Assembly (NCBI GenBank): GCA_964017065.1
Contig: OZ024785.1
Coordinates: 9,689,086 to 9,753,085, forward strand
Reading direction: 5' to 3'
From: Haliclona indistincta
Lineage: Eukaryota > Porifera > Demospongiae > Haplosclerida > Chalinidae
DNA: 64,000 nucleotides
In this document: in pieces, positions 19,967 to 32,003 of the stretch
How the letters are laid out: each line of letters begins with the position of its first letter
Numbering within the stretch: position 1 is the first letter of the stretch
Notes under the pieces: generated by a model
What the model saw: only the letters and a program-made list of their open reading frames with translations
Database searches by the model: none
Told to the model about the DNA's origin: nothing
Position numbers and translations under genes: made by a program

Positions 19967-22350
19967 TGTTTTAGTTACAAAATTAACTTTTTTAAGACTA
20001 GGTTGATCCTTTCTGATGGGTATTACAATAGTCCTGTTCACTCTACTCCCTTCCTGTAGCATTTTCTGTAGAACAGAACTCTTTTGAGCTTCTGCAATGA
20101 TCGCCTCGTCTGTCTCTACTGCAGTCGATGATACAACAATTGTATCTTTGATAATACTGTCAACCTAGGAAAATATGCACCATTACTTGGACCATAGATA
20201 ATATATACTACGTAACCGGGATAAGAAACTAAATTTTCTCCAATCCAAAATACATTACGTGACGTCACGTCTAGTGATACTATGCTCGTTGCGCCGGAAG
20301 TAGCAATGGCTGCCGTGTCAAGCCACTCACAACTTTGTCAACATGCGCGCGTACGCTTTCTGGTTGTTAACACGCAACTAGCGACCTTCCAGCGATCTTT
20401 AAGTTAGATAAATGGAGGAAAGCTATTCTGTGGAGATCGGGGAAAGCTCTTCTGTGGCTATCGGTAAGTGAAAAGTACGCTTCAACAGCTAAAAACACAT
20501 ATTCTCGTTTGTGAACCATTGCCTGTGTTTCTAGTCATTTCCATGTTGATCTACTAAGAATTCTGCATGGACTAGGCTTGGTTTTGTATGACTAACTCGT
20601 TCGATTAGCTCGATATACATGTTTTTGTGCTATTTTAGTGCATATTTTACAAACACATATTCATAGAATTTACTTGACTTATCTATTATGTATGTGGTGT
20701 TTCAGGTAGTTGGACTATAGTTGTATGGACTGGGCATATTAGGTTTTGTAGATAATACTTTAAACAAGAATTATATTAAAACTCCTACAGTGTGTTTATA
20801 CATAATTATGTTGACATTGTAGTCATGTACTCACAGAGCTGGTTCTGTTTCCATACAAAGAGTGTAACTAGAAGCAAGACAAGAAAGGAAAGCAGAAGCA
20901 AATACAGAATTGGTGTACAGAAGTTGAATTTTTCATGTGATCATTATTAATACAAAATTTAATGTTCGAAATTGTATGACATAATGTATGAGATGTGTCA
21001 GAGTTATGATACAACAAGTTTGCATCTCTCTACTGAATCCAACATTTCTGAGTAGGACTTCTGTAGCTTATCGATCTGAAGTTCACAACTTTCTGGCTAT
21101 TGTCATTAGCAAGCCGATTCCTAACAGTAGCTAAATCCTATTGGTAAGCTTAACCATTCTATTCTTGAGTTCCTCTAATTCACAAATTTCCGTCAAGATG
21201 GATGTAGTAGCAGCAGCGAGAGTAGTGCTAGTAGCGAGAGTAGTAGCCATTGAAACATTCCAGTTGTGCATTTATAATTTCCTACTCGTACACGTCATAT
21301 TACGTCACGTCAGCGCAACGCGCATCTGCACATCCGGTTTTTGAAGTTTCTTATCCCGGTTACGTAGTATATATTATCTATGCTTGGACACATACACATT
21401 ATACCACATACCATAATCAATAGCTTTAACTTGGGCTCGACTTCAACCTCTTCTAAACAATCAGGCCATGACTGCTCTAACACTCCTTTATCGCTGACCG
21501 GTACTCCCAGTATTCTACCAGCTGTCTTCATATCTAAACCAGTAATACAATATGAATTCTGTAGTATCACGTGCTCAGCATTGCATTGCTATTATTACTG
21601 CACTTGAACCATGCTGGCTTGCGCTGAGCGTCAGTGTAAACGTGGTACAAATATCTTCTCTGAGCTTACCTTCCCATAGTTGGCTAGCAATGTGAGGAGC
21701 AATGGGACTTATGAGCTGTAGACCAATGGCAAGAGAGGAGTGGTACTCACGTGAGACAGCCACCTGCTGTTTCTCAACAGGAGACAATTGAGACCAATGG
21801 GGCAAACACTGCATGTGAGTAAATAACTAGCCAGAATGCACACGCTAACTCACTAAGAAATTCATGAAACGCATGGCAGCTAACACTCCGCTATTTAATA
21901 GTCTACGATCTTCAAAACATCTTCTCACCTGATTAACATGTGATCAACAACCATGAAATGACACACACAGACCTACCTCTCTGATAGCCTTGTTAGTTCT
22001 AGATACAATCTCATGTCTACGAGCACTACTCAACTCCTCAACATCAGAACCACTGAGTTTAGAACAGGCACTGATGTGTTGATGTACATAATACCAGACA
22101 TTACGCAGCAGCCATTGATGTGTGTTAAATACATCTATAGCAAATCAACAATGCCACAATCATTATGTCACTCTACTGATATTACCGTCATCATCAAAGT
22201 TAATCACTTCCGCAGTCGGTCGCTAATGATGAAATGTGACACAGTCACTGTCGTGTAAGTGGCTCTTACCTTGAGTACATACAGACGGACAGCATCTGCT
22301 CCGTACTTGTTGATAAGATCAACTAGATTGACTCCATTGTGTTTGGATTT
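19958..22350 (-). pseudogene. LARS2: LARS2 copy B: C-terminal exons only, with a complete last exon
   Basis: Homology to copy A starts at 22350 in the middle of the KMSKS exon (the minus-strand reading begins KSKHNGVNLVDLINKYGAD). It continues through the anticodon-binding exons, including LQLISPIAPHIASQLWEG and VPVSDKGVLEQSWPDCLEEV. The last exon (19958-20165) reads VDSIIKDTIVVSSTAVETDE and goes on to KVNFVTKTKN and a stop. This is the longer, family-like C-terminus that A and C lack. The intron before the last exon is interrupted by a 1.2-kb transposon. There is no promoter or catalytic domain, so this is a fragment. It could matter only if transcripts from upstream reach it. Confidence 0.85.
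20193..21382. mobile_element. 1190-bp transposon with 38-bp perfect inverted ends
   Basis: The ends CATAGATAATATATACTACG (continuing GTAACCGGGATAAGAAACT) are repeated inverted at 21345-21382. The flanks carry a 7-bp duplication CTTGGAC at 20186-20192 and 21383-21389. Removing the element and one copy gives CATTACTTGGACACATACAC, which matches the layout of the corresponding intron in copies A and C. Inside, a short frame from about 20412 (MEESYSVEIGESS) ends at a good donor (GTAAGTG). A minus-strand frame at about 21165-21250 reads MATTLATSTTLAAATTSILT. Neither is recognised. A 7-bp target duplication is unusual, so I assign no superfamily. Confidence 0.9.
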
Positions 22351-23915
22351 ATATGGTATCATAGAGTACGTCAACCGTCGTGTTGTCTCTACATCATGCA
22401 GTGTCAATTCCCAAAGTATTCACAACCATCTCGCGTGGGAAGTGTGCAACAAGCTGTTATTGGAATATGTGGTAGGTGCATGTGTGACAGTATATAGTGC
22501 TGGTATCGTTATCCCAAAATGATTTTCGGACGCATTCTGTATGAGTAATTGGCTTGATGTATACGATTGTATATAATATTGCTGTTTAAACTCACTCAGA
22601 TGCAGTCAAATTTCAGCTGTGAGTTAACCTATGGTCACTGTTCATGCTTACATACTTTGATTTATGAAGAATAGCCCTTTTGCCTGAGAGATTGTACCTC
22701 ATTATTGTCCGACATGTCCGATATACTTTGAATCATACTGTACACGCTTGTTACTCTTGGTGATGGTTTTGCTCACATGGTATTCCTGCAATGCTTTCAA
22801 ATGCATATGGTATGTTCTATGTTGCCAAATCTACTGAGACAAATGCAGTCTTAGCTTACATGTACTGTGTCTATACAGCACTTTGTGGCTATGTTGTGTT
22901 TATGATTATATGTTTTCTTTCAACCAGGTTGAATTTTGGTATTATTATCTTTACACTGCTGCAGATGATCAACATGTGTCTGCTGTGATTTAAAGCTAAA
23001 GACACGCCATGTATGTGTTTGACTCTGGTTATCGCCGTCGTCATTCCATTGCTTTGAAGCTGATGCAGATGTGTTTGACACGGGACCACAGCACCATCTC
23101 AAAACAGTTCTGTCCTTTCTATTTCAGGAAAACTATAATAATTCATTAAAGAATCATTTTAGGCTTACTATACAGGGGTGTGGCTGTATTACAATCTCTC
23201 GGGAATGTGCTGGTTGCTGTCATGCAAAGCAGAATGCACAAGACAGCTTCAAATTTGGTTTTGTTACAGTTCAAAGCATGCTCTAGTAGTATGAAGAAGT
23301 TCAATCTCGTTCGAGTATCCCAAAATGCTTTTCGGACGCATTTTTTACAGCCCGGTTCTAGGCCTCTGGTTTAACAATAAAAAGGCCTGGCTCCGCTTTT
23401 GTGGTTTAAACGCAAAGGATATGCACCTGTTGGTATGTAGAGGAAAAAGATAGCTGTGTATTTTAAGCAAACTGGAGATATAGACATCTGAATTTATAAT
23501 GAGCTCATCAAATACACAACCCGCGTTGCAAATAAAATTGTATGCGTTTGATTTACTTCCGGTCCATTGGCGATCCGACTGATCTGAACATGATTACTTT
23601 GTCTAAAATTTTCTATCTTGTATAACAATTTTTTTATTTATAATAATTATCATTATGCTACAAAGCTACTAGGCTGCATGTATGTACATTATACGGTCAT
23701 AATAATTATAATTATTACTAAGTATTATATAAACCTACAGTGATGTCTAATGGTGATCGAGCGTAGGCGTGTACTATGACGTAATCCGTTTCAAAGGGCG
23801 GGGTGAACAAAGCCAAACCCCTCGAGACATACAGCTCGCACGTCCACAGAGCTAGACGTCCAGCATGGCAGAATGAATAATCTATAGCTAGGGAGTAATA
23901 GATCTGGTGAGTCTA
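22351..23915. other. spacer after the LARS2-B breakpoint, no gene seen
   Basis: The motif ATCCCAAAATG plus TTTTCGGACGCATT occurs twice (about 22511 and 23318), perhaps bounding a decayed element. Open frames of 60-87 codons have no recognisable domain. Confidence 0.35.
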
Positions 23916-25419
23916 CTAAGGGAGGGCGGGGTAATTTCGCTCATTCCAAGTTCGAGCAGCTGATGCCTGCAAACAAGCAAGCGAACGGCAGCAGCAAGGT
24001 GCTGAATAAATTGCTACACTATATAACTATACTGAACTGCTGAAGCAAGCGCATGAGCTTGCTTTCTTTTGACAAAAAATTAATATCTTTTCATCATGGT
24101 AGACGAAAAACTACAAAAAAAAATTCCTAAACTTACTTAGCTCAATCATGCTTTATACTCAGAGCCTCGTGTAAGCATAGAATGGATTATTAACAGTCAA
24201 TAATACTATTAAAAAAGTTGGGGATGCTCAGACACTCCAGATCTCTGACTGCAGGCGGCTTTGGAGCGCACTCACGATGAAGGAATTTTTAAGAGGTGTG
24301 GCTTGCTGAAATCACGACAGGAAATGAATGTTTTGAAAAAGTATGCTGAGCGAGGAGGACGAATGGCTCTGTGACTTCTGTCAGCGACATGATTGTTACT
24401 CACAACAACTGGAACTAGGTTTTCTATGACTCATCACTTATTCATCCATGTTTATTCAGCATTCTGATTTCATGTTCATATTCCACGAATAATTGGCTGC
24501 TGACTCACATGATTGCGCACGAATACTGTCAGAGATTATTGGGAAATAGTATAGAACCTTTCTTTCACGGCTAGAAACCGTTTCCCCTAGCAATTCCTCT
24601 TCACAATAGAAAAAGCGTGGTGGGCGGAATTACCCCGAAAAAATAATTTTTGAATTTTCTCAGTAATTAGGAAAGTCAAGCTGCTGTTATTAACCCTCGG
24701 CGCATGCGCGAGGGTTACGGTACTTGGTTTGTCATTCATTCACTCGTTCATTCATTCGTTCTGTCCATCGAGCTGCAGAGACCATCGCTCACTTCTGAAA
24801 CTCGGTAAAGGTATGAACAGACTTAGCACGACAATGGCTTGCAATGTGACTCGTGGATTTTGCTAAAGTGCTTTCGTTCTTGAGTTATGGCTGGCTCAAC
24901 TTGCCATGACCTGACGGCCATCTTAGACTTCTCTGACAACAAACGCGCCCATAGTTGACTACCTAGGTACTTGTAGATTCCATCTAAACAGCAGGACAGC
25001 TCTGGGGGTGCGTAGACATCTCAAGAAAAAGCCTAGCTATCCAAGCCAAGAGCTATGGCTACCTACTCAGTGTTCACGGTCACGCCCACTTGACACACCT
25101 TGTCTCGGTTGTGGTCAGCACTTTGCTGTCTTCTGGTTAGCAGTGCAGTTTGGCTGTAGCTGCAAAGCTCCTTCTGCAAACCATAACTAAGGAGCTAACT
25201 CTACAAAGTTTGCAACGGCGCTCAAACGCCGAGGGTTCGTGAAATTCGTTCATTATTAACGGTGATAGTGACTTGCTCTAGTTGCAACCAGTAAGAGCAC
25301 TTAGATTGACCTACACGATCCTGCTATTGGTTGTTGGAAAGATTGTTCTCTGCTGGAGTAATGCAGCTCTTAAGTTGGAAACACGGAAGTGTGGGCGGAA
25401 TTACCCCGCCCTCCCTTAG
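23916..25419. mobile_element. 1.5-kb inverted-repeat element enclosing a second one
   Basis: CTAAGGGAGGGCGGGGTAAT at 23916 is repeated inverted at the right end (25399-25419), and a third partial copy (GTGGGCGGAATTACCCCG) is at 24620. A distinct unit starts inside at about 24690. It has a hairpin head (ACCCTCG...CGAGGGT) and ends near 25235 with CGCCGAGGG. No transposase frame is visible, and target duplications are not clear. Confidence 0.55.
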
Positions 25420-25453
25420 TGCTTATGCTACTACTAGTAGTAGCATAAGCACT
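25418..25453. repeat. 36-bp perfect palindrome
   Basis: AGTGCTTATGCTACTACT is followed directly by its exact reverse complement with no spacer. It abuts the right end of the preceding element. Confidence 0.97.
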
Positions 25454-25544
25454 AGTAGTATTATAGTGAAGGATCTGTTCGCTGGATACACATGCATGCA
25501 GCCATGATGCAACAGTGATGTCATCATCATCAGGAGCCTCATTA

Positions 25545-28000
25545 TGCCTCGGTGGGCGGAGCCACGGGGCATACACGTACACGTACACATACAGTAGTCG
25601 TGTTGTGTGTGTGTGTACGTGTGTGTGTGTGACTGTGTCATTGCATTATGCCTCGGTGGGCGGAGCCACGAGGCATACTGTAATCGCGTTGTCTGTCTGT
25701 CTGTTACACCATTTTTGCGGCGCACACTGGAAGGTAAGCTCTGAAACTTGCCATGCAGGTAGAACTCGATATTATCTCGGTTGTGAACTAGCGAAAGTTT
25801 GATGCAAAGCTTTGTTCTAGAGTTATGGCGCGGTTTGCTTACTTTGTTTACCGTTGCTGGCGATCTGGACTTCTCCAAAGGCAAAGTTGTCCACAGTTGA
25901 CTGCCTAGAAGCTGATAGGTTAGAATTTTACTACAGGATAGCAGCGCAGGTCCAGAGAAATCATCTAAGCAAGCTATGGAAGCTATCTCGCTCGTGGTAC
26001 ACGCCCAGTTGAATTGTGGTTAGCACTGATTGCATAACTAAAGCACTGCATTGTTGATTGCTGTACAGAAATCCTGTATACATGCATCTGCAGCTGCTGT
26101 GTTTGTGGAATGGTGGATAGTGTCATTCCACCGAGGCATCTGCACCTTAGGTGCTATTTTTATGCCTCGGTGGGCGGAGCCACGAGGCATACTGTAATCG
26201 CGTTGTCTGTCATTCTGTCTGTCTGTTACACCATTTTTGCGGCGCACGCTGAACGGTGAGCTCTGAAACTTGCAATGCAGGTATAACTCGACATTATCTC
26301 GGTTGTGTATTAGCGAAAGTTCGATGCAAAGCTTTGTTCTAGAGTTATGGCGCGGTTTGCTCTCCTATAGATGGCTTTGCTGACGATCAGGACTTCTCAG
26401 AAAACAAAACTACTCACAGCAGACTGCCTAGTAGCTTGTAGGTTAAATTTATACTACATGATGGCAGCGCAGGTCCGTAGAAACTGCGCGAGGAAGCTAC
26501 TTGCAACCAGAACCCGGCAGGTTACTGCCATTCAATGCATAGGCACGCCCAGTTAATTAAAATAATATAAAATAATATTAATAATACTCAGCACTGTTTG
26601 GCTTCTGATTGCATAACTACAAGTATGCTATATTGCTTCTGCTCGTGCTATATTCGAATGCTGCAGCTGATGAATATGAATATTACTCTGTTATAGCATT
26701 ACATGCTCAAATTTTAACATCCACCGAGGCATAACCAGCACCAATGGTGCATTTTTATGCCTCGGTGGGCAGAGCCACGAGGCATACTGTAATCGCGTTG
26801 TCTGTCGTTCATTCATTCAGTCTGTCTGTTACAACATTTTTGCGGCGCACGCTGAAAGGTAAGCTCTGAAACTTGCAATGCAGGTAGAACTCGATATTAT
26901 CTCGGATGTGAACTAGCGAAAGTTGGATTGTTCTAGAGTTATGGCGTGATTTGCTTACTTGGTTTACCGTTGCTGGCGATCTGGACTTCTCCGAAAGCAA
27001 GGCTGTCCACAGTTGACTGCCTAGAAGCTGATAGGTTAGAATTTACTACAGGATAGCAGCGCAGGTCCAGAGAAATCGTGTAGGCAAACTATGGAAGCTA
27101 TCTCGCTCGTGGTATGCGTGTGCTGTGTAGACACGCCCAGCTGAATTGTGGTTAGCACTGATTGGCTTCTGATTGCATAACTAAAGCACTGCATTGTGAT
27201 TGCTGTACAGAAATCCTGTATACATGCATCTGCAGTTGCTGTGTTTGTGGAATGGTGGATAGTTGTGTTTGTGGATAATGTGTCATTCTACCGAGGCATC
27301 TGCACCTTAGGTGCTATTTTTCCGTCTGTTACTTCAGTTTTGCGGCGTACGCTAAAAGGTAAGCTCTGAAACTAGCAATGCAAGTAGAACTCGTCATTAT
27401 CTCGCTTTTGAACATGTGAAAATTGTATACGAAGCTTCGTTCTCGAGTTATGGCGTGATTTGCCTACTTTGTTTACCGTTGCTGGCGATCTGGACTTCTC
27501 CAAAGGCAAAGCTGTCCACAGTTGACTGCCTAGAAGCTGATAGGCTCGAATTTTACTACAGGATAGCAGGGCAGGTCCAGAGAAATCGTGTAAGCAAGCT
27601 ATGGAAGCTATCTCGCTCGTGGTATGCTGAACACTGTAGACACGCCCAGTTAAATTGTGGTCAGCACTGATTGGCTTCTGATTGCATAACTAAAGCACTA
27701 CTGTACAGAAATCCTGTATACATGCATCTGCAGTTGCTGTGTTTGTAGAATGGTGGATAGTTGTGTTTGTTGATATTTGTAGCAGTATTCTCACAGCAAT
27801 GAGTGCAGTAGTCTTGTTGCAGTATACTTTAATTTGTTTCTACTGCAGCTTACATTGCATGCTTTCATGTTACTGTTTTGATCCTTCCGTGGATCTACTG
27901 CATGCATATAATATACGTGCTGTCATAATTATGCATCTGCTAATTGAATGCCATACATGCTACATGTACTGCACCGAGGCATCTGCAGCTTTGGTGCTTC
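25545..28000. repeat. tandem run of hairpin-headed repeat units (about 520-600 bp each)
   Basis: A stem-loop with arms TATGCCTCG and CGAGGCATA around TGGGCGGAGCCA occurs at about 25547, 25647, 26161 and 26756 (with small changes). Each unit then carries TCTGTTACACCATTTTTGCG, GAGTTATGGCG, CACAGTTGACTGCCTAGAAG and a tail ending in ACCGAGGCATCTGCACC or similar. The fourth body (27316 to about 27990) lacks the hairpin head. Start TGCCTCGGT and end ACCGAGGCA are inverted, so units look like small inverted-repeat elements lying nose to tail. No protein is supported. Confidence 0.8.
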
Positions 28001-28103
28001 ATTTTCATCTGAAACAACATAGCTGTATAGCAACAACTAATAATCGCGTTGATAGCATCATCTTGTGGGAGGGGGCGCCTCAACCCAGTATGGGTCAGTC
28101 AAA

Positions 28104-28350
28104 GCTAACACAGGTATTCTTCCATTGCTAACCTAACACAGGTATTTTTACATTGCTAACCTAACACAGGTATTCTTTCATTGCTAACCTAACACAGGTA
28201 TTCTTCCATTGCTAACCTAACACAGGTATTCTTCCATTGCTAACCTTACACAGGTATTGTTCCATTGCTAACCTAACACAGGTATTGTTCCATTGCTAAC
28301 CTAACACAGGTATTCTTCCATTGCTAACCTAACACAGGTATTCTTCCATT
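28104..28350. repeat. 28-bp minisatellite, about 9 units (copy of 7679-7953)
   Basis: The unit is the same as in the block A array (GTATTCTTCCATTG plus CTAACCTAACACAG), one unit shorter and with its own substitutions. The array has therefore changed in length since the duplication. Confidence 0.92.
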
Positions 28351-31305
28351 CCGTGTTATTAAACTCTCGGCTTGACCACCTTCTAAGGAAAGTACGGATG
28401 CAGTATATGAAATGTAAACTTTGATACAACCACAGAGAGAGAGAACACTGGGTATAAAGACACTTGAAACAACTGCTGCTAGTAGTGTAGCAAAGGTTTG
28501 ATATAAATATTGTTGTATAATTCGATTGACACTTGCAAGCTGTTGAATTGGTTATTAAAATAATTATTAAGGGTTAATAAACACGAACATGTCTAGGTCT
28601 TCTGTAAATTCCGACTAAGAGAAGATGAGATAATGATTATAGTGAGAGGGAACTTGAATAGGCTGAGAATAGGTGTCAGAGAGTAAGCGCCTGACTGAGA
28701 GGGAGTGGAGTAGTGTATGGTGAAGGACTCTGGCTCCCATCTTATGACAGCCACCTTGTAGTGATACACACACAGTTCTGCTGGAAGTAGGTGTGTACAA
28801 CAGGCCGGGCTCTTCTTTTCAATCTAGCCAGCAGGGCTAATATATACTGTCAAATTGTAACTAGCCTCTACAGTGGGTTCCAAGATCTTGCAACAATCAA
28901 CCGTCAACGAGGACTACGCATGCGCAGTGTGATCTCAAGAGGAACGGACGCAGCTTTCAGATCTCTTGTGACAGCTAGGCAGCTCAAATCACGGTGGAAG
29001 GAAGTAGTAGACGTCTACTTCTAACTTCTCTGCGGGAGTACACAGTTGTTATCTTCTCACAAGCAGAGTTACTAACACGCATGCGTGCGACGCTTGACGG
29101 TACAGTATTGCAAGATCTCGGAAAACCGCTGACTAGCCCTATGAAATTATTAAGCTGCTAATCACAGTGTCTAATTTTGAAGCATCAGGGAATGGTTCCA
29201 AATGTCATACAACTACAACAGAAACTCAAACATAGTAATAATGGCCGAATCAAGTGCAGTTTCAGTAGTCACTGGTGTTTAAAGTGCTAGCCGCTAATGT
29301 AGAGATACTAGGCACTCATAACTTGATCGCCTCATCTGTCTCTACTGCAGTCGGCGATACAACAATTGTATCTTTTATTTTACAATCAACCTAGGAAAAT
29401 ATGCGTCGTTACATGAACACATACATGTAATTATACATATACCACATACCTTAATCAATAGCTTTAACTTGGGCTCGACTTCAACCTCTTCTAAACAATC
29501 AGGCCATGACTGCTCCAACACTCCTTTATCACTGACCGGTACTCCCAGTATTCTACCAGCTGTCTTCATATCTAAACCAGTAATACAATATGAATTCTGT
29601 AGTATCACGTGCTCAGCATTGCATTGCTATTATTACTGCACTGAACCATGCTGGCTTGCGCTGAGCGTCAGTGTAAATGTGGTACAAGCATCTTCTCTGA
29701 GCTTACCTTCCCATAGTTGGCTAGCAATGTGAGGAGCAATGGGACTTATGAGCTGTAGTCCAATGGCAAGAGAGGAGTGGTACTCACGTGAGACAGCCAC
29801 CTGCTGTTTCTCAACAGGAGACAGGTGAGACCAATAATGCAAACACTGTATGTGAGTAAATAACTAGCCAGAATGCACACGCTAACTCACTAAGGAACTC
29901 ATGAAACGCATGGCAGCTAACACTCCATTAATTAATAGTCTATGATCTTCAAAACATCTTGTCACCTGATTATCATGTGATCAACAACCATGAAATGACA
30001 CACACAGACCTACCTCTCTGATAGCCTTGTTAGTTCTAGATACAATCTCATGTCTACGAGCGGTACTCAACTCCTCAACATCAGAACCACTGAGTTTAGA
30101 ACAGGCACTGATGTGTCGATGTACACAATACCAGACATTATACAGCAGCGTTTGATGTGTGTTAAATACACCTATAGCAAATCAACAATGCCACAATCAC
30201 TCTACTGATATTACCGTCATCATCAAAGTTAATCACTTCCGCAGTCGGTCGCTAATAATAAAATGTGGACACAGTCACTGTCGTGTAAGTGGCTCTTACC
30301 TTGAGTACATACAGACGGACAGCATCTGCTCCGTACTTGCCACAAGTTCCTGAGTTCAGGCTCCAGAGAGTGGATGTATTACCCTCGCTCCCAGGTCTAC
30401 ACCAACTGCAGTATCATGGACAGCAGTATGCCTGGAATTGACAAATATTTGTTCCACTCGTGACACCACGTCCGGAGAGACAAGCTGCAGAAGAGAGTTA
30501 GAGAGAGAGAGAGAGCATGCTAGAAGAATTTCTGACATAAACTGCCCACACTCTTCACACTCTGTACCTTGCCTTCTCTTATTATCTCATGTCAAGGTGA
30601 TACTGCTACATAAGAGACTCCATACAATCTCTCTGGATGAGCAGTAAATACTTTCAATGAACCAGCTTCATGTTCCTACAGTGATGGACCAATGAAGAAA
30701 CACAATCTCTACTAGCTGCTGTGAGTATAGTAACATTATCAATCTTGAATTCAAAGACTGCTCCCTCAGATCCATGTATCCTATGAGCTTGTATTCTCTT
30801 AACACGGGGACCCCAGTCCAACTCATCCATACCAGAAAATAGTTTCTGTATGAGTAACCAAAGCTTCATCACTCATCACTAGCAAACACACACTACCTCA
30901 GAGTAACTAGATCTCTTTAAGAACCATTGCTTGAGGTAACGATGCTCCACTTGAGCACCAGATCGCCATGACCTACCATTCTCATCCACCTAAACACAAT
31001 CTGATAATCTTAGCAAATGTTTTGATATTGCTGCTAACCTGCTCATTAGCTAGTACACAACAATCTACTGGATCCCATTTCACGAGAGCTTCCTTCTGAT
31101 AGGCGAGACCATGCTTGTATAACTGTAGGAACAGCCATTGAGTCCAGCGGTAGTAGTCCGGTGAGCTGGTAGACAGGTCCTGCAATGAGGCCAGCAACTC
31201 ATCTATACACCATTGAAACATACACATACCTTGTCCCAGTTAAACTGAAGACCAAGACTTAACTGCTGAGCCTTCATCTGTGATATAATTATTTCTATTA
31301 AACAC

Positions 31306-32003
31306 TAGAGTTCTAATGAACACATACCCGTGCGCTGAGCTAGGGGCTAAACACGACTACTCCTGCATTACTGCAACACGCACGTTACTTCATGGCCGGC
31401 TCTGACGTACGGTACATGTGAGACTGAGTGAGGACATCGACATTGATAGGAGGTTGGGTGACACACCCACAATACTGTAAAGTGCTCTTACAAGAACACG
31501 TAGCTTTAGATAGCCATGGATTAGCCGCTCGAACAAGGCTTGCCAGCACAAAGAGCGTCTTCATAGGACTATAAATTCAGTGAAGAAGCTGTAGAGAGTG
31601 TTTTCGTGGAGAATTTCGAGCGGTGAGACGTAAACGAGCGTGTTTTTTTGATGACACACACACACACATATACATGGTTTCGCGACAGAGGCGTGATGGA
31701 ATGTTCGCGCTGAATATAATGAGAAAAACGCGCTATGACGAGGTGACCGCCTACTGGTGGACAGGGTCCACGGATGAATTTCGCGGTAATATACTGATCT
31801 ACTGTCAGCTTCGCATACGTTCGAGAATTTCATCCGTGGACCCTGTCCACCAGTAGGCGGTCACCTCGTCATAGCGCGTTTTTCTCATTATATTCAGCGC
31901 GAACATTCCATCACGCCTCTGTCGCGAAACCATGTATATACATACATACCGACGGACACAAACGCATAACCCTGGCGCATACTGCGCACGGGTAAAAAGA
32001 TTA
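31306..32003. mobile_element. insertion in a LARS2-C intron, holding a nested MITE
   Basis: Compared with copy A (CTATTAAAC then AAAAGTTTAATATAAC), copy C carries about 700 extra bases at this point before resuming at TTAATATAACTTTGTG. The nested 262-bp MITE occupies 31673-31934. The outer ends are not clear, so the outer insertion may be composite. Confidence 0.6.
31673..31934. mobile_element. 262-bp fold-back MITE, TATA target site (family member 1)
   Basis: It begins CATGGTTTCGCGACAGAGG and ends with the inverted form, flanked by TATA on both sides (31669-31672 and 31935-31938). The arms of about 115 bp are almost perfectly complementary and leave a short central loop. A relative of identical length is at 62674-62935. 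Open frames read through the arms are by-products of the palindrome. Confidence 0.93.

Noticed and set aside
27739..28131. 130-codon frame with many Cys and Tyr
   Set aside because: It runs from hairpin-headed repeat sequence into the duplicated block; composition looks random and no motif is seen.
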